Origin: Chromatiales bacterium
GTDB taxonomy: Bacteria; Pseudomonadota; Gammaproteobacteria; JAGRGH01
Direction: 5' to 3'
Length of the DNA: 64,000 nt
Assembly: GCA_020445605.1 (NCBI GenBank)
Contig: JAGRGH010000014.1
Span: 31,748 to 95,747, forward strand
The notes beneath the pieces are model-generated. The model was not told the origin of the DNA and did no database searches. It saw nothing but the letters and a program-made list of their open reading frames with translations. Shown here in pieces: positions 7,751 through 16,731 of the stretch (position 1 is its first letter; the number at the start of each line of letters is the position of its first letter). The translations under genes were made by a program, and so were the position numbers.

Positions 7751-9454
7751 TCAGAACAGGAAGTAACGCTGCGCCATCGGCAGTTCGGCGGCCGGCTCGC
7801 AGCTCAGGAGTTCGCCGTTCGCACGCACCTGATAGGTCTGTGGATCGACCTCGATCTTCGGCTGCCAGTCGTTCAGCCGCATGTCGGCCTTGGTGATCTC
7901 GCGGCAGTTGCGCACCACGCCAATCTGCGATGCAAGACGCAGGCTTTCCGGGATTCCGGCATCCGCCGCTGCTTTGGACACAAAGGTCATCGTCGTCGCA
8001 CCGCAGGCGCCACCCAGCGCGCCGAACATGTGACGGTAATGCACGGGTTGTGGTGTGGGGATTGACGCATTCGGATCGCCCATCGGCGCGGCGGCAATCA
8101 TTCCGCCCTTGATGATCAGGCTCGGTTTCGCGGCGAAAAATGCCGGCTTCCAGAGCACCAGATCCGCGAGTTTGCCGACCTCGACCGAACCGACTTCATG
8201 CGCGATGCCATGCGTGATCGCCGGGTTGATTGTGTATTTCGCGATATAGCGTTTCGCGCGCGAGTTGTCGTGTGTCGCCGGATCGCCCGACAGTGCACCG
8301 CGCTGCACCTTCATCTTGTGCGCGGTCTGCCACGTGCGCGTGATGACCTCGCCGACGCGGCCCATGGCCTGCGAGTCCGAGGAGATCATCGAGAACGCGC
8401 CGAGATCGTGCAGGATGTCCTCGGCGGCAATGGTTTCCCGGCGAATGCGCGATTCGGCGAACGCGACGTCTTCGGGTATCGACGGCGACAGGTGATGACA
8501 GACCATCAGCATGTCGAGGTGTTCGTCCACGGTGTTGACCGTGTACGGGCGTGTCGGATTCGTTGATGACGGCAGCACGAAGGATTCGCCACAGGCCTTG
8601 ATGATGTCCGGCGCATGACCGCCGCCCGCGCCTTCGGTGTGATAGGTGTGGATGGTGCGCCCGCGCATGGCGGCCAGCGTGTCCTCGACGAAACCCGATT
8701 CGTTCAGCGTGTCGGTATGAATCGCAACCTGCACGTCCTGTTCCTCGGCGACGGCAAGACAGTTGTCGATCGCGGCCGGCGTCGTGCCCCAGTCTTCGTG
8801 CAGCTTTAGCCCCATCGCGCCCGCGGCGATCTGCTCATGCAGCGGTCCGGGTTGCGAGGCATTGCCCTTGCCGAGGAAGCCGAGGTTCATCGGCAACCCG
8901 TCGGCGGCCTGCAGCATGCGTGCGATGTTCCAGGGGCCTGGCGTGCAAGTCGTCGCATTGGTACCGGTTGCAGGCCCCGTACCCCCACCAATCATCGTGG
9001 TGATGCCAGACATCAGCGCGTCGTCGATCTGCTGCGGACAGATGAAATGGATGTGTGCGTCGATGCCGCCGGCGGTGAGAATCTGGCCCTCGCCCGCGAT
9101 TGCTTCGGTGCCAGGTCCAATGACGATCTCCACATTCGGCTGCACGTCGGGATTGCCGGCCTTGCCGATGCCGCTGATGCGGCCGTTCTTGATGCCGACG
9201 TCGGCCTTGATGATGCCCCACCAGTCGAGGATCAGTGCATTGGTGATGACGACATCGGCAACCTCGGCCGCGCCGCGCTGGCTCTGCCCCATGCCATCGC
9301 GGATCACCTTGCCGCCGCCGAACTTGACCTCGTCGCCGTAGATCGTGCGGTCGGCCTCGACCTCGATCACCAGCGCGGAATCGGCCAGCCGCACGCGGTC
9401 GCCCGTGGTCGGCCCGTACATCTCGGCATAGGCGCGTCGGGTGATCGTGCTCAT
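7751..9454 (-). CDS. ureC: urease alpha (catalytic) subunit UreC
   Basis: A 567-residue amidohydrolase that converts urea to ammonia and carbamate at a dinuclear nickel centre in the cytoplasm. All active-site residues sit at canonical positions: His134 and His136 (DAHIHF), carbamylated Lys217 (GLKLHEDWG), His246, His272, the flap general acid His320 (MVCHHLS) and Asp360. Length is typical. It overlaps ureB by 4 bases (ATGA) and is followed closely by ureE. The gene is complete and should encode an active enzyme. Confidence 0.99.
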   Translation of the reverse strand: MSTITRRAYAEMYGPTTGDRVRLADSALVIEVEADRTIYGDEVKFGGGKVIRDGMGQSQRGAAEVADVVITNALILDWWGIIKADVGIKNGRISGIGKAGNPDVQPNVEIVIGPGTEAIAGEGQILTAGGIDAHIHFICPQQIDDALMSGITTMIGGGTGPATGTNATTCTPGPWNIARMLQAADGLPMNLGFLGKGNASQPGPLHEQIAAGAMGLKLHEDWGTTPAAIDNCLAVAEEQDVQVAIHTDTLNESGFVEDTLAAMRGRTIHTYHTEGAGGGHAPDIIKACGESFVLPSSTNPTRPYTVNTVDEHLDMLMVCHHLSPSIPEDVAFAESRIRRETIAAEDILHDLGAFSMISSDSQAMGRVGEVITRTWQTAHKMKVQRGALSGDPATHDNSRAKRYIAKYTINPAITHGIAHEVGSVEVGKLADLVLWKPAFFAAKPSLIIKGGMIAAAPMGDPNASIPTPQPVHYRHMFGALGGACGATTMTFVSKAAADAGIPESLRLASQIGVVRNCREITKADMRLNDWQPKIEVDPQTYQVRANGELLSCEPAAELPMAQRYFLF

Positions 9455-9762
9455 GCGTCCAGCGCTCCCTGAATCTTCGCGTTGAAACCGTAGACCTGGC
9501 GGTCGCCGGCATAGGCGACCAGTTCGACCTCGCGGGTCTGTCCCGGCTCGAAGCGCACGGCCGTGCCGGCCGGGATGTTCAGCCGGAAACCGCGCGCGGC
9601 TTCGCGATCAAAACGCAATGCGCCGTTGGTCTCGTAGAAATGGTAGTGCGAGCCGACCTGGATCGGCCGGTCGCCGGTATTCGCGACGGACAGCGTGATG
9701 CGCTCACGTCCCGTGTTGAGTTCGATCTCGCCGTCGGCGGCGATGACTTCACCTGGGATCAT
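9451..9762 (-). CDS. ureB: urease beta subunit UreB
   Basis: A 103-residue structural subunit of urease. MIPGEV, the [15 protein letters not shown] motif and [17 protein letters not shown] are typical of the family. It is separated from ureA, its usual upstream neighbour, by about 1.4 kb holding a hydroxylase gene and an opposite-strand gene, so it may need its own promoter (see 9830-9857). Translation is coupled to ureC through a 4-base overlap. Confidence 0.98.
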   Translation of the reverse strand: MIPGEVIAADGEIELNTGRERITLSVANTGDRPIQVGSHYHFYETNGALRFDREAARGFRLNIPAGTAVRFEPGQTREVELVAYAGDRQVYGFNAKIQGALDA

Positions 9763-9829
9763 CGTGGAGTCTCCGGTGGGGTGCGATTGAGTAGAGCCGG
9801 CGGCCCTATGGTTCCCGAAACGAGCCGGT

Positions 9830-9857
9830 TGTATACTCCAAGCCTGCTAATGAACAA
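9830..9857. promoter_or_regulatory. possible divergent promoter between ureB and the PEP-CTERM-like gene
   Basis: On the minus strand TTGTTC (9852-9857) and TATACA (9830-9835) are 16 bases apart and point towards ureB. On the plus strand TATACT (9832-9837) could serve as the -10 box of the gene at 9876, though its -35 is poor. The overlap of the two -10 boxes suggests shared or competing polymerase binding. This is a match by eye only. Confidence 0.35.
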
Positions 9858-9875
9858 CAAGTATTCGGGTGACCT

Positions 9876-10421
9876 ATGAAGGCTAGCGAAGTGGCGATTG
9901 CCATCGCGGCGGTATTGGGCGCGGGACCGGCTTCGGCGGTGCTCTACGACGAATACTCCGGATCGGATCCCCAACTCGGTAATACTTTCGCCGCGCGGAC
10001 GACACTGGATCCGTCGGTCGATCAGGTCCGCACCGAAGCCCGGAGCGACGACGATTTCTTCGTCTTTAGTGGGCTCACAGCGGGCCACAATTTCACCATG
10101 ACGGTGGACTGCGAGGCTGGTGACGGCGTGGCGATGTGCGGTATCGACTGGCTGAGTGATGCCCAAGTCTCCCTCTACTCTCAAGTCATCGCCAGCGGGA
10201 CGCAGGATGTCTTCAACGGAGTTGTACCCGGCTCTGGCGTGTTGAATATCTCGCATCGATTTCTGTCTGCCGAGTTCAACGTAGCGCTTTTCACCCTGGA
10301 GACGTCGGCACCGCCCCAGGTCGGTGTCCCACTGGCGGACACAGGTGCGTTGCTGGGTATCGGCGCAGCAACCGCGGGTCTGACGCGGCGCCGTCGCAAG
10401 CGTGTTCTGCCCAATACCTGA
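9876..10421 (+). CDS. exported protein with PEP-CTERM-like sorting tail
   Basis: A 181-residue secreted protein of unknown function. Residues 1-21 are a signal peptide (ending PASA). The body is acidic and beta-rich with DDFFVFSGLTAGHNFTMTV, as in other extracellular PEP-CTERM proteins. The C-terminus is a tripartite sorting signal: VPLADTG, a short hydrophobic run (ALLGIGAATAGL) and RRRRKR. This resembles PEP-CTERM/VPEP-type or LPXTG-like tags processed by exosortase or sortase enzymes, none of which is in this window. It sits inside the urease cluster on the opposite strand, ending 21 bases from the hydroxylase gene stop. An antisense ORF over the same DNA has a shadow-like composition. Confidence 0.7.
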   Translation: MKASEVAIAIAAVLGAGPASAVLYDEYSGSDPQLGNTFAARTTLDPSVDQVRTEARSDDDFFVFSGLTAGHNFTMTVDCEAGDGVAMCGIDWLSDAQVSLYSQVIASGTQDVFNGVVPGSGVLNISHRFLSAEFNVALFTLETSAPPQVGVPLADTGALLGIGAATAGLTRRRRKRVLPNT

Positions 10422-10442
10422 AGTCGATCCCGTCCCTGTCAT

Positions 10443-11117
10443 CTAGACCTCCGCCAGCTTGCGCAGCAGGTTGGTGTAGGTCTTGTTGACCAGTCGAGCG
10501 GCCTCGCCGCCGGCATTCTCCGCATTCAGCAGTCCGCTGGCTTGGCTGAGCTCAAAAAGCATCGCCCGGTCGTTCGGGTCCCGCACGAAGCTCTGCACCC
10601 ACAGCACCGCGGCGTCACGGCGGCCGGCGGTCACCGGCTCCACCCAATGGTGGAAGATCGAGGGATAAATCACCGCGCTACCGGCCGGCAGCTTGATCTC
10701 CTCGTCGACGATATCGGTCTGGATGATCAGCTCGCCACCCTCATAGTCCTCCGGCTCGGTGAGGAAGACGGTGACCGAGACGTCGGCACGTAGTGGGGTC
10801 TCCCGGGCACCCATCAGCGCGGCGTCCACATGCGGGCCGTAGTGCATGCCGACCTCGTAGCGGTTGAATAGCGGTGGAATGATTCGCCGGGGCAGGGTGG
10901 CCCGCTCAAATTCCTCGTTGTGGCGCAGGGCATCGACAACCAGCAGGTCGAGGTCATCCGCCTGCCGGCTGGTGCGCTCACGTTGCAGATTGTATTTCCG
11001 GTCATGCAGCATCGCCGACGCGCTGGCCCGGCCGTCGACGAAGTTCATTCCCGCCAGCGCCTCGCGGACAGCGTCCAGAGCATTCGCATCCAGCACCTTG
11101 GGAATGAGTCGGATCAC
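10443..11117 (-). CDS. PKHD-type Fe(II)/2-oxoglutarate hydroxylase (PiuC/YbiX family)
   Basis: A 224-residue dioxygenase of the PKHD-type family. The double-stranded beta-helix residues are present: His96 and Asp98 in GPHVDAAL, the distal His157 in FHHWVEPV, and Arg167 for 2-oxoglutarate. The typical ends are also there (LIPKVLD at the start, LSQASGLLNAE and NLLRKLAEV at the end). Relatives such as PiuC are iron-regulated and usually lie next to TonB-dependent siderophore receptors. Here the gene instead lies 15 bases after ureA, inside the urease operon, with a GTG start. Its substrate is unknown. Placement between ureA and ureB is unusual and suggests a later insertion. Confidence 0.9.
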   Translation of the reverse strand: MIRLIPKVLDANALDAVREALAGMNFVDGRASASAMLHDRKYNLQRERTSRQADDLDLLVVDALRHNEEFERATLPRRIIPPLFNRYEVGMHYGPHVDAALMGARETPLRADVSVTVFLTEPEDYEGGELIIQTDIVDEEIKLPAGSAVIYPSIFHHWVEPVTAGRRDAAVLWVQSFVRDPNDRAMLFELSQASGLLNAENAGGEAARLVNKTYTNLLRKLAEV

Positions 11118-11132
11118 CGGTCGCCCGTGTAT

Positions 11133-11435
11133 TCAGACGATGGGGTCGTGTACGGTGACGAGCTTGGTGCCGTCCGGAAAGGTCGCCTCGACCTGCACCT
11201 CATTGATCATCTCGGCGACACCGTCCATGACATCGTCGCGACCCAGCAGGGTACGCCCGTAATCCATGAGTTCGGCGACGCTTCGGCCATCACGCGCGCC
11301 TTCCATGATCTCGAAGCTGATCAGCGCCATCGCCTCGGGATAGTTGAGCTTCAGCCCGCGTGCACGACGACGCTCGGCGAGCTGCGCGGCGGAGAACAGC
11401 AGCAGCTTGTCTTTCTCTCTCGGGGTCAGTTCCAT
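11133..11435 (-). CDS. ureA: urease gamma subunit UreA
   Basis: A 100-residue subunit of urease. It shows [29 protein letters not shown] and [14 protein letters not shown], all family hallmarks, and the usual length. The ATG at 11435 has GGAG seven bases upstream. It follows ureD by about 20 bases and is followed by the hydroxylase gene instead of ureB. Confidence 0.97.
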   Translation of the reverse strand: MELTPREKDKLLLFSAAQLAERRRARGLKLNYPEAMALISFEIMEGARDGRSVAELMDYGRTLLGRDDVMDGVAEMINEVQVEATFPDGTKLVTVHDPIV

Positions 11436-11454
11436 CGCAAGGCTCCGGGTAGGT

Positions 11455-12351
11455 TCAGGTTGCCCAGACGCGCGGCAACTGGGCGGGTTTGTCCAACACC
11501 GGCTCGCGCAACACCTGCCATGCGGCCGTGAACACCTTGCGACATTGCTCGGTGGAGCCGCCAAGGTAGCGCAAAGCCAGCAGGTCGTCGAGGCGGGTGG
11601 CGGCGAACTCCCCACCGCCCGGCAGCAGCCCGCGCACCCGGTCCAGGAGCGCGGAGTCGCAGCCCGTGGCAATCAGGGTCCCGGTCACCGGGCGACCCGC
11701 GAGCAGGGCGCGACGCCCGAGGCTGGATTCGGTCACGCGCAGGCGCTCCTCCAGCAGCGGTTCACCGTCGCGCGCAACGCTCAGGGAAAACCCGGCGTTC
11801 CCGTGCGTAAAGGCCTCATCGATTACCGGACGACCGAAACAATGGATTTCCCATAACAGGGCGCGCGCGTCGCCGACCAGATCAAGCCGTGTGCCGGCCC
11901 GCAAGCACGCACCCGGGAAAATGATGTTTTCCTGAGGCAGCCATTCCAGTCGCGCACCGGCCCCCACGCGAAGCCGCTGACCAACCTCGGCCAGCGGACC
12001 ACTGCTGCGGTAGAACTTGGCGGCACCCGGCGTGGTGATCAGCGCGTGACCGGCCGGCAGATCGAGGTCGATGTCCAGCGTGTCGCCACCGGCGATACCG
12101 CCCGGCGGGTGCAGCACATAGACATGGCAGGTCTCGCCTTCCGGATAGAACGGCCGTTGCACGGCCAGCGGACCGAACCTGCGCCGGTGCGACAGGACCG
12201 TGCGCCCCGCCTGCTCGCGAAACCCCAGTTCCAGCCGCGCGGCCCAGCCGTCCGCCGACGCAGTGGTCTCCGGCGCGGGCATCAGGGACACCCGCCCGGC
12301 CGCCACGGCCAGGAACCCTGACTCGGTGGCGCGGGTTCGTGGAGCATTCAA
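11455..12351 (-). CDS. ureD: urease accessory protein UreD (UreH)
   Basis: A scaffold chaperone of up to 298 residues that binds apo-urease and, with UreF and UreG, carries nickel to the active site. Motifs seen include [45 protein letters not shown] and [12 protein letters not shown]. The full reading starts at a TTG that overlaps the urtE stop (TTGA), which would couple translation. An ATG at 12282, giving 275 residues, is an equally good start by alignment with the family. It directly follows the urea transporter genes, tying uptake to hydrolysis. Confidence 0.95.
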   Translation of the reverse strand: MNAPRTRATESGFLAVAAGRVSLMPAPETTASADGWAARLELGFREQAGRTVLSHRRRFGPLAVQRPFYPEGETCHVYVLHPPGGIAGGDTLDIDLDLPAGHALITTPGAAKFYRSSGPLAEVGQRLRVGAGARLEWLPQENIIFPGACLRAGTRLDLVGDARALLWEIHCFGRPVIDEAFTHGNAGFSLSVARDGEPLLEERLRVTESSLGRRALLAGRPVTGTLIATGCDSALLDRVRGLLPGGGEFAATRLDDLLALRYLGGSTEQCRKVFTAAWQVLREPVLDKPAQLPRVWAT

Positions 12352-13043
12352 ACCGTCAGATATTGATGAACCAGTTCGTCGCTGAGTTCGCCGATCGCGC
12401 CGGTCGCGACATTGCGACCGCGGTCCATGATGCAGAAACGGTCGCCGACGCGGCGCGCGAACGGCAATTTCTGCTCGACCAGCAGAACGGTGATCCCCAG
12501 ATCGTCATTCAGGCGGCGGATGATATCGCCGATCTCGTGGACGATGTTGGGCTGGATGCCCTCGGTGGGCTCGTCGAGGATCAGCATCTTCGGGTCGGTC
12601 ACGAGCGCACGCCCGATCGCGAGCTGCTGCTGCTGACCGCCGGAAAGGTCACCGCCGCGCCGGGCGCTCATTTTTTTGAGCACCGGAAACATCTCGAAGA
12701 TCGCATCCGGAATCGCTTTCAGCCCATCGCGGCGCGCGGGTAGTCCGATCCGCAGGTTCTCCTCGACCGTCAGTAACGGAAAGATCTGCCGCCCCTGTGG
12801 CACATAACCAATGCCCATGCCGGCACGACGTTCGGCCGGCACATCGACGAGATCGTCGTCGTTGTACGCAATGCGGCCGCCACGCACCTTCAGCAGACCC
12901 ATGATGCATTTCAGCAGCGTGGTTTTGCCGACACCGTTGCGACCCATGAGCACAGTGCACTGGCCGTCGGGCACCTCGAGTTCGACATCCCACAGCGTAT
13001 GCGACTCGCCGTAAAACTGGTTCAGTTCGCTAACGCTCAGCAT
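12348..13043 (-). CDS. urtE: urea ABC transporter ATP-binding protein UrtE
   Basis: A 231-residue LivF-like ATPase that powers high-affinity urea import with UrtD. Walker A GRNGVGKTT lies at 34-42, followed by LSGGQQQQLAIGRAL (signature) and MLILDEPTEG (Walker B). The sequence YGESHTLWDVELEV is typical of UrtE rather than LivF. It lies 2 bases after urtD and overlaps ureD. Confidence 0.95.
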   Translation of the reverse strand: MLSVSELNQFYGESHTLWDVELEVPDGQCTVLMGRNGVGKTTLLKCIMGLLKVRGGRIAYNDDDLVDVPAERRAGMGIGYVPQGRQIFPLLTVEENLRIGLPARRDGLKAIPDAIFEMFPVLKKMSARRGGDLSGGQQQQLAIGRALVTDPKMLILDEPTEGIQPNIVHEIGDIIRRLNDDLGITVLLVEQKLPFARRVGDRFCIMDRGRNVATGAIGELSDELVHQYLTV

Positions 13044-13045
13044 GA

Positions 13046-13870
13046 CTACGCGCCCAGATAGACTTCTTTCACGCGCGGATCGCCCTGCACGTGATCCATA
13101 CTGCCCTCGGCCAGCACGCTGCCCTGGTGCAGCACGGTGACGCGGGAATTCAGCGCGCGTACGAAGTCCATGTCGTGCTCGACGACGACAATCGAATGCG
13201 TGCCCGCGAGCGAGGTCAGCAGTTCAACGGTGCGATCCATCTCCTGGTGCGTCATGCCGGCAGCCGGTTCGTCGACCAGCAACAGCGCCGGGTTCTGCAC
13301 CAGCAGCATGCCGATCTCGAGCCACTGCTTCTGACCGTGTGACAGCGCACCGGCGTGGCGTACCTTTTCGTCGGCCAGGCCGATGGTTTCCAATGTGCTG
13401 TCGATGAAATCGCGCTGCTCGGCCGACAACCGTGCGCGAAACGTGGACCACACGCCCTTGTCGCCGGCCATGGCCATCTCGAGGTTCTCGAAAACGGTGT
13501 GATTGTCGAACACTGTCGGCTTCTGGAATTTGCGGCCAATACCGGCACGCGCAATCTCGGCCTCGGACATCTGCAACAGATTCATGCTGCCGCCGAACCA
13601 GCACTCGCCATGATCGGGGCGCGTCTTGCCGGTGATGATGTCCATCATCGTGGTCTTGCCGGCACCGTTCGGCCCGATCACGCAACGCAACTCGCCGGCA
13701 TCGACATAGAAGTCCAGATCGTTGATGGCCTTGAACCCATCAAAACTCACCGACACGCCGGACATATACAGCACCGTGCCGCGCTCGAGTTCGAGGCCTT
13801 CGACAACCTTCGGCACGAGAAAGTTATAGACACGGTCGCGACGAAATGCGGTGCGAATTCCGCTCTTCAT
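13046..13870 (-). CDS. urtD: urea ABC transporter ATP-binding protein UrtD
   Basis: A 274-residue LivG-like ATPase of the urea importer. It has Walker A GPNGAGKTTMMD, the signature LSHGQKQWLEIGMLL and Walker B LLVDEPAAGMT. The SHGQKQWLEIG variant of the signature is characteristic of UrtD. An N-terminal extension of some 30 residues before LYMSGVSVSFDGFKAI is common in the family. It overlaps urtC by 4 bases. Confidence 0.95.
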   Translation of the reverse strand: MKSGIRTAFRRDRVYNFLVPKVVEGLELERGTVLYMSGVSVSFDGFKAINDLDFYVDAGELRCVIGPNGAGKTTMMDIITGKTRPDHGECWFGGSMNLLQMSEAEIARAGIGRKFQKPTVFDNHTVFENLEMAMAGDKGVWSTFRARLSAEQRDFIDSTLETIGLADEKVRHAGALSHGQKQWLEIGMLLVQNPALLLVDEPAAGMTHQEMDRTVELLTSLAGTHSIVVVEHDMDFVRALNSRVTVLHQGSVLAEGSMDHVQGDPRVKEVYLGA

Positions 13871-14952
13871 GCCGGCGCTCCGCGGCGACGCAGCAGGCCG
13901 ACCACGCCGCGCGGCAGGAACAGCGTGGTCAACACGAACAGCGCGCCGAGCGCGAACAGCCAGGCATCGGGGATCACGCCGGTCAGCCAGGTTTTCGCAT
14001 AGTTCACGGCCAATGCGCCGACCACCGCGCCATACAGCGTGGCACGCCCGCCGAGCGCGACCCAGATGACGATCTCGATCGAGGCCAGCGGCGCGAACTC
14101 ACTGGGATTGATGATGCCGACCTGAGGCACATACAGCGCGCCCGCGACACCGGCGAGCACGGCCGACACCGTGAACACGGCAAGCTTCACGTGTTCGACC
14201 CGGTAGCCGATGAAGCGCGTGCGGTCCTCGGAGTCGCGGATCGCCACGGCCACGCGTCCAAGACGCGAGGTCACGATCGCGCGGCACACGAGATACCCCA
14301 GCGCGAGCGCCACCGCGGAGGCCACGAACAGCCCCGCACGGGTCGCATCCGATTGCAGGTTGAAACCGAGCAGGTCCTTGAAGTCCGTCAGGCCGTTGTT
14401 GCCGCCAAAGCCCATCTCGTTGCGGAAGAACGCCAGCATCAGCGCGTAGGTCAGTGCCTGCGTGATGATGGACAGATACACACCGGTCACGCGCGATCGG
14501 AATGCAAACCATCCGAATACGAACGCCAGCACGCCGGGCACCAGCACGATCATCAGCGCGGCGAACCAGAACTGATCGAAGCCCTGCCAGAACCACGGCA
14601 GTTCTTTCCAGTTCAGGAACACCATGAAATCCGGCAGATCGGGATTGCCGTAGACGCCGCGATCGCCGATCTGGCGCATGAGATACATGCCCATCGCATA
14701 ACCGCCCAGCGCGAAGAACGCGCCGTGGCCCAGGCTCAGGATGCCGAGATAGCCCCAGACCAGATCGACCGCGATCGCCAGCAACGCGTAGGTCAGGTAC
14801 TTGCCGACCAGCGTCATCGTGAAGGTGGATACATACAGCGGATCGTCGGGCGGCAGGCTGTTCAGCACGGGCACGCCGACGGCCACGAGCAGCAGCACGG
14901 CCAGCATGATCTGGCCGCCACGGTCGTTACGGAGCAGACGCATCATGAACAT
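13867..14952 (-). CDS. urtC: urea ABC transporter permease UrtC
   Basis: A 361-residue LivM-like permease. About ten hydrophobic helices are visible, with the conserved cytoplasmic loop AIRDSEDRTRFIGYRVEHVKL that docks the ATPases. DLVWGYLGILSLGHGAFFALGGYAMGMYLMRQ is a UrtC hallmark. I start at ATG 14952, 4 bases after the urtB stop. A second ATG two codons in is possible, and the longer upstream reading is a low-complexity Ser/Arg shadow of urtB. Confidence 0.94.
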   Translation of the reverse strand: MFMMRLLRNDRGGQIMLAVLLLVAVGVPVLNSLPPDDPLYVSTFTMTLVGKYLTYALLAIAVDLVWGYLGILSLGHGAFFALGGYAMGMYLMRQIGDRGVYGNPDLPDFMVFLNWKELPWFWQGFDQFWFAALMIVLVPGVLAFVFGWFAFRSRVTGVYLSIITQALTYALMLAFFRNEMGFGGNNGLTDFKDLLGFNLQSDATRAGLFVASAVALALGYLVCRAIVTSRLGRVAVAIRDSEDRTRFIGYRVEHVKLAVFTVSAVLAGVAGALYVPQVGIINPSEFAPLASIEIVIWVALGGRATLYGAVVGALAVNYAKTWLTGVIPDAWLFALGALFVLTTLFLPRGVVGLLRRRGAPA

Positions 14953-14956
14953 TGCG

Positions 14957-16615
14957 TCAACCCTCGGCCGCGCGGCCCTTCTGCGGGAACAACCCGCGCG
15001 GGCGCTTCTGGATGAACAGGACGATGAAGACCAGCACGAGGATCTTCGCGAGCACCGCGCCCGCATAGGGCTCCATGAACTTGTTCGCCACGCCGAGCGT
15101 CATGCCGCCGATCAGCGTGCCCCAGAGATTGCCGACCCCGCCGAACACGACGACCATGAAACTGTCGACGATATAGGCCTGCCCGAGGTTCGGACCGACG
15201 TTGGTGAGCTGCGACAGTGCCACGCCGGCGATCCCGGCGATGCCCGAACCCAGACCAAACGTAAGCGCATCCACCCGCGCGGACCGCACGCCCATCGCGC
15301 GCGCCATGGCCCGGTTCTGCGAAACGGCACGCACCTGCAGGCCGAGTCGCGTCTTCTTGAGCGTAATGAACAGTGCCGCGAACACGATCAGGCAGAAGCC
15401 GATGATGTACAGGCGGTTGTAGGTCAGCGACAGCACGCTGTTGATCTGCCAGAAGCCGGAGAGATACTCCGGGTTCTCGACCGGCACGTTCTGCGGAGAG
15501 ATCACTGTACGCACGAGCTGTTGCAGCGCGAGTGAGATACCAAAGGTCGCGAGCAGCGTCTCGAGCGGTCGTCCGTACAGAAATCGAATCACGCCGCGCT
15601 CGATCAAAATGCCGACAAAACCCGAAACCAGAAACGCCGCGGGTATGGACAGCGCGACGGCCAGCCCCGGCATGCCGGGCAGTGCCTGCTGCATCAGATA
15701 GGTGGTGTAGGCGCCAAGCATGATCAGCTCGCCATGCGCCATGTTGATCACGCCCATCACGCCAAAGGTGATGGCCAGACCGATCGCGGCGAGCACCAGC
15801 ACCGAACCCGCCGAGAGTCCGAAAAACAGCGTTTCGATGAAGCCGTAATAGGAAACCTCGCGCTCGATCGCGGCAAGCGCGTGCTGCGCGGCGGCCTTGA
15901 CGGCCTCGTCCGGATCGTCCTGCGCGACGCGCGTGAGTGCGTTGCGGATCGTCGGTTCCAGACTGCCGCTGACGGCGGCCACGGCCTTCAAGCGATGTGC
16001 GGGATCCTCGTCGCCAAGGTCCGACAGCGCGATCGCAGTGCGCATGGCCTCGCGCACGCCCGCATCCTGCTCGGCGTCGACGCGCGTGCGCAGCACCTCG
16101 GCGTTCGCCGGTGCGGGTCGCTCAAGCATCTGTTGCACGGCCGCGAGGCGCCGCGCCGGATCGGAACTGTCGATGTCCAGCTTGGCAAGCGCCGCCTGAA
16201 TCTGGCTGCGCACGGCATTGTTGATGCCGATCTTGCGCACGCCGCGCCGGGAGGTCTCGCCGAGGTCCTCGCCGGTGATCGCATCGCGGATGTGATAGCC
16301 GCTGTCCGCGCGCTCGGCAAACACCACGCGGCCGGTCTTCTTGTCGATCTGGATATCGCCTTCCAGTACGCCGGAAAGCAGCTGCGCGGCCTTCGGATGG
16401 CCGCTCGCGGCCAGGGCTTCGATGCCCTCGCCCTTGCGGCTGAAATTGTCGTCGAGCAGGGCCTCGAATGCCGGGTCCAGCGCAGGCACGCCGCTTGCGA
16501 CATCGACCGCGAGCACCGGACGGGCCATCAGGATGGCCAGCACGACGAGGGACTTGATTGCGAACTTGCGAATCAGGGTTTGCACGGAATTCGGGCGCAT
16601 CCGGTTAGCGGTCAT
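14957..16615 (-). CDS. urtB: urea ABC transporter permease UrtB
   Basis: A 552-residue LivH-like permease. It starts with a signal peptide (about residues 1-36) and a periplasmic helical-repeat domain of some 220 residues, a feature of UrtB that LivH lacks. From about residue 260 it has the membrane domain, with AIGLAITFGVMGVINMAHGELIMLGAYTTYLMQ and the ATPase-docking AVSQNRAMARAMGVRSARVDALTFG loop. Length fits UrtB with the extra domain. It is preceded by a strong stem-loop that separates it from urtA. Confidence 0.95.
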   Translation of the reverse strand: MTANRMRPNSVQTLIRKFAIKSLVVLAILMARPVLAVDVASGVPALDPAFEALLDDNFSRKGEGIEALAASGHPKAAQLLSGVLEGDIQIDKKTGRVVFAERADSGYHIRDAITGEDLGETSRRGVRKIGINNAVRSQIQAALAKLDIDSSDPARRLAAVQQMLERPAPANAEVLRTRVDAEQDAGVREAMRTAIALSDLGDEDPAHRLKAVAAVSGSLEPTIRNALTRVAQDDPDEAVKAAAQHALAAIEREVSYYGFIETLFFGLSAGSVLVLAAIGLAITFGVMGVINMAHGELIMLGAYTTYLMQQALPGMPGLAVALSIPAAFLVSGFVGILIERGVIRFLYGRPLETLLATFGISLALQQLVRTVISPQNVPVENPEYLSGFWQINSVLSLTYNRLYIIGFCLIVFAALFITLKKTRLGLQVRAVSQNRAMARAMGVRSARVDALTFGLGSGIAGIAGVALSQLTNVGPNLGQAYIVDSFMVVVFGGVGNLWGTLIGGMTLGVANKFMEPYAGAVLAKILVLVFIVLFIQKRPRGLFPQKGRAAEG

Positions 16616-16649
16616 CGCACAACCGCGGGGCGATGAGTCGGAGATTGAC

Positions 16650-16679
16650 CCGGGCCGCGGTTTGAAGCCTGCGGCCCGG
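16650..16679 (-). promoter_or_regulatory. urtA-urtB intergenic stem-loop
   Basis: CCGGGCCGC and GCGGCCCGG form a perfect 9-bp stem with a 12-base loop, 53 bases after the urtA stop. There is no T-run after it on the minus strand, so it is more likely an mRNA stabiliser or partial terminator that keeps binding-protein levels above permease levels, as commonly seen in ABC operons. Confidence 0.5.
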
Positions 16680-16731
16680 ATCCGGATCAGGACCGCGACG
16701 GGTGGATGCCCGCCGCGGTACGGGGCTCAGA

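Noticed and set aside
9759..10442. 227-codon minus-strand ORF filling the gap between ureB and the hydroxylase
   Set aside because: Composition is shadow-like (Arg, Gln, Gly scattered, no motif), while the plus-strand ORF has a signal peptide and sorting tail.
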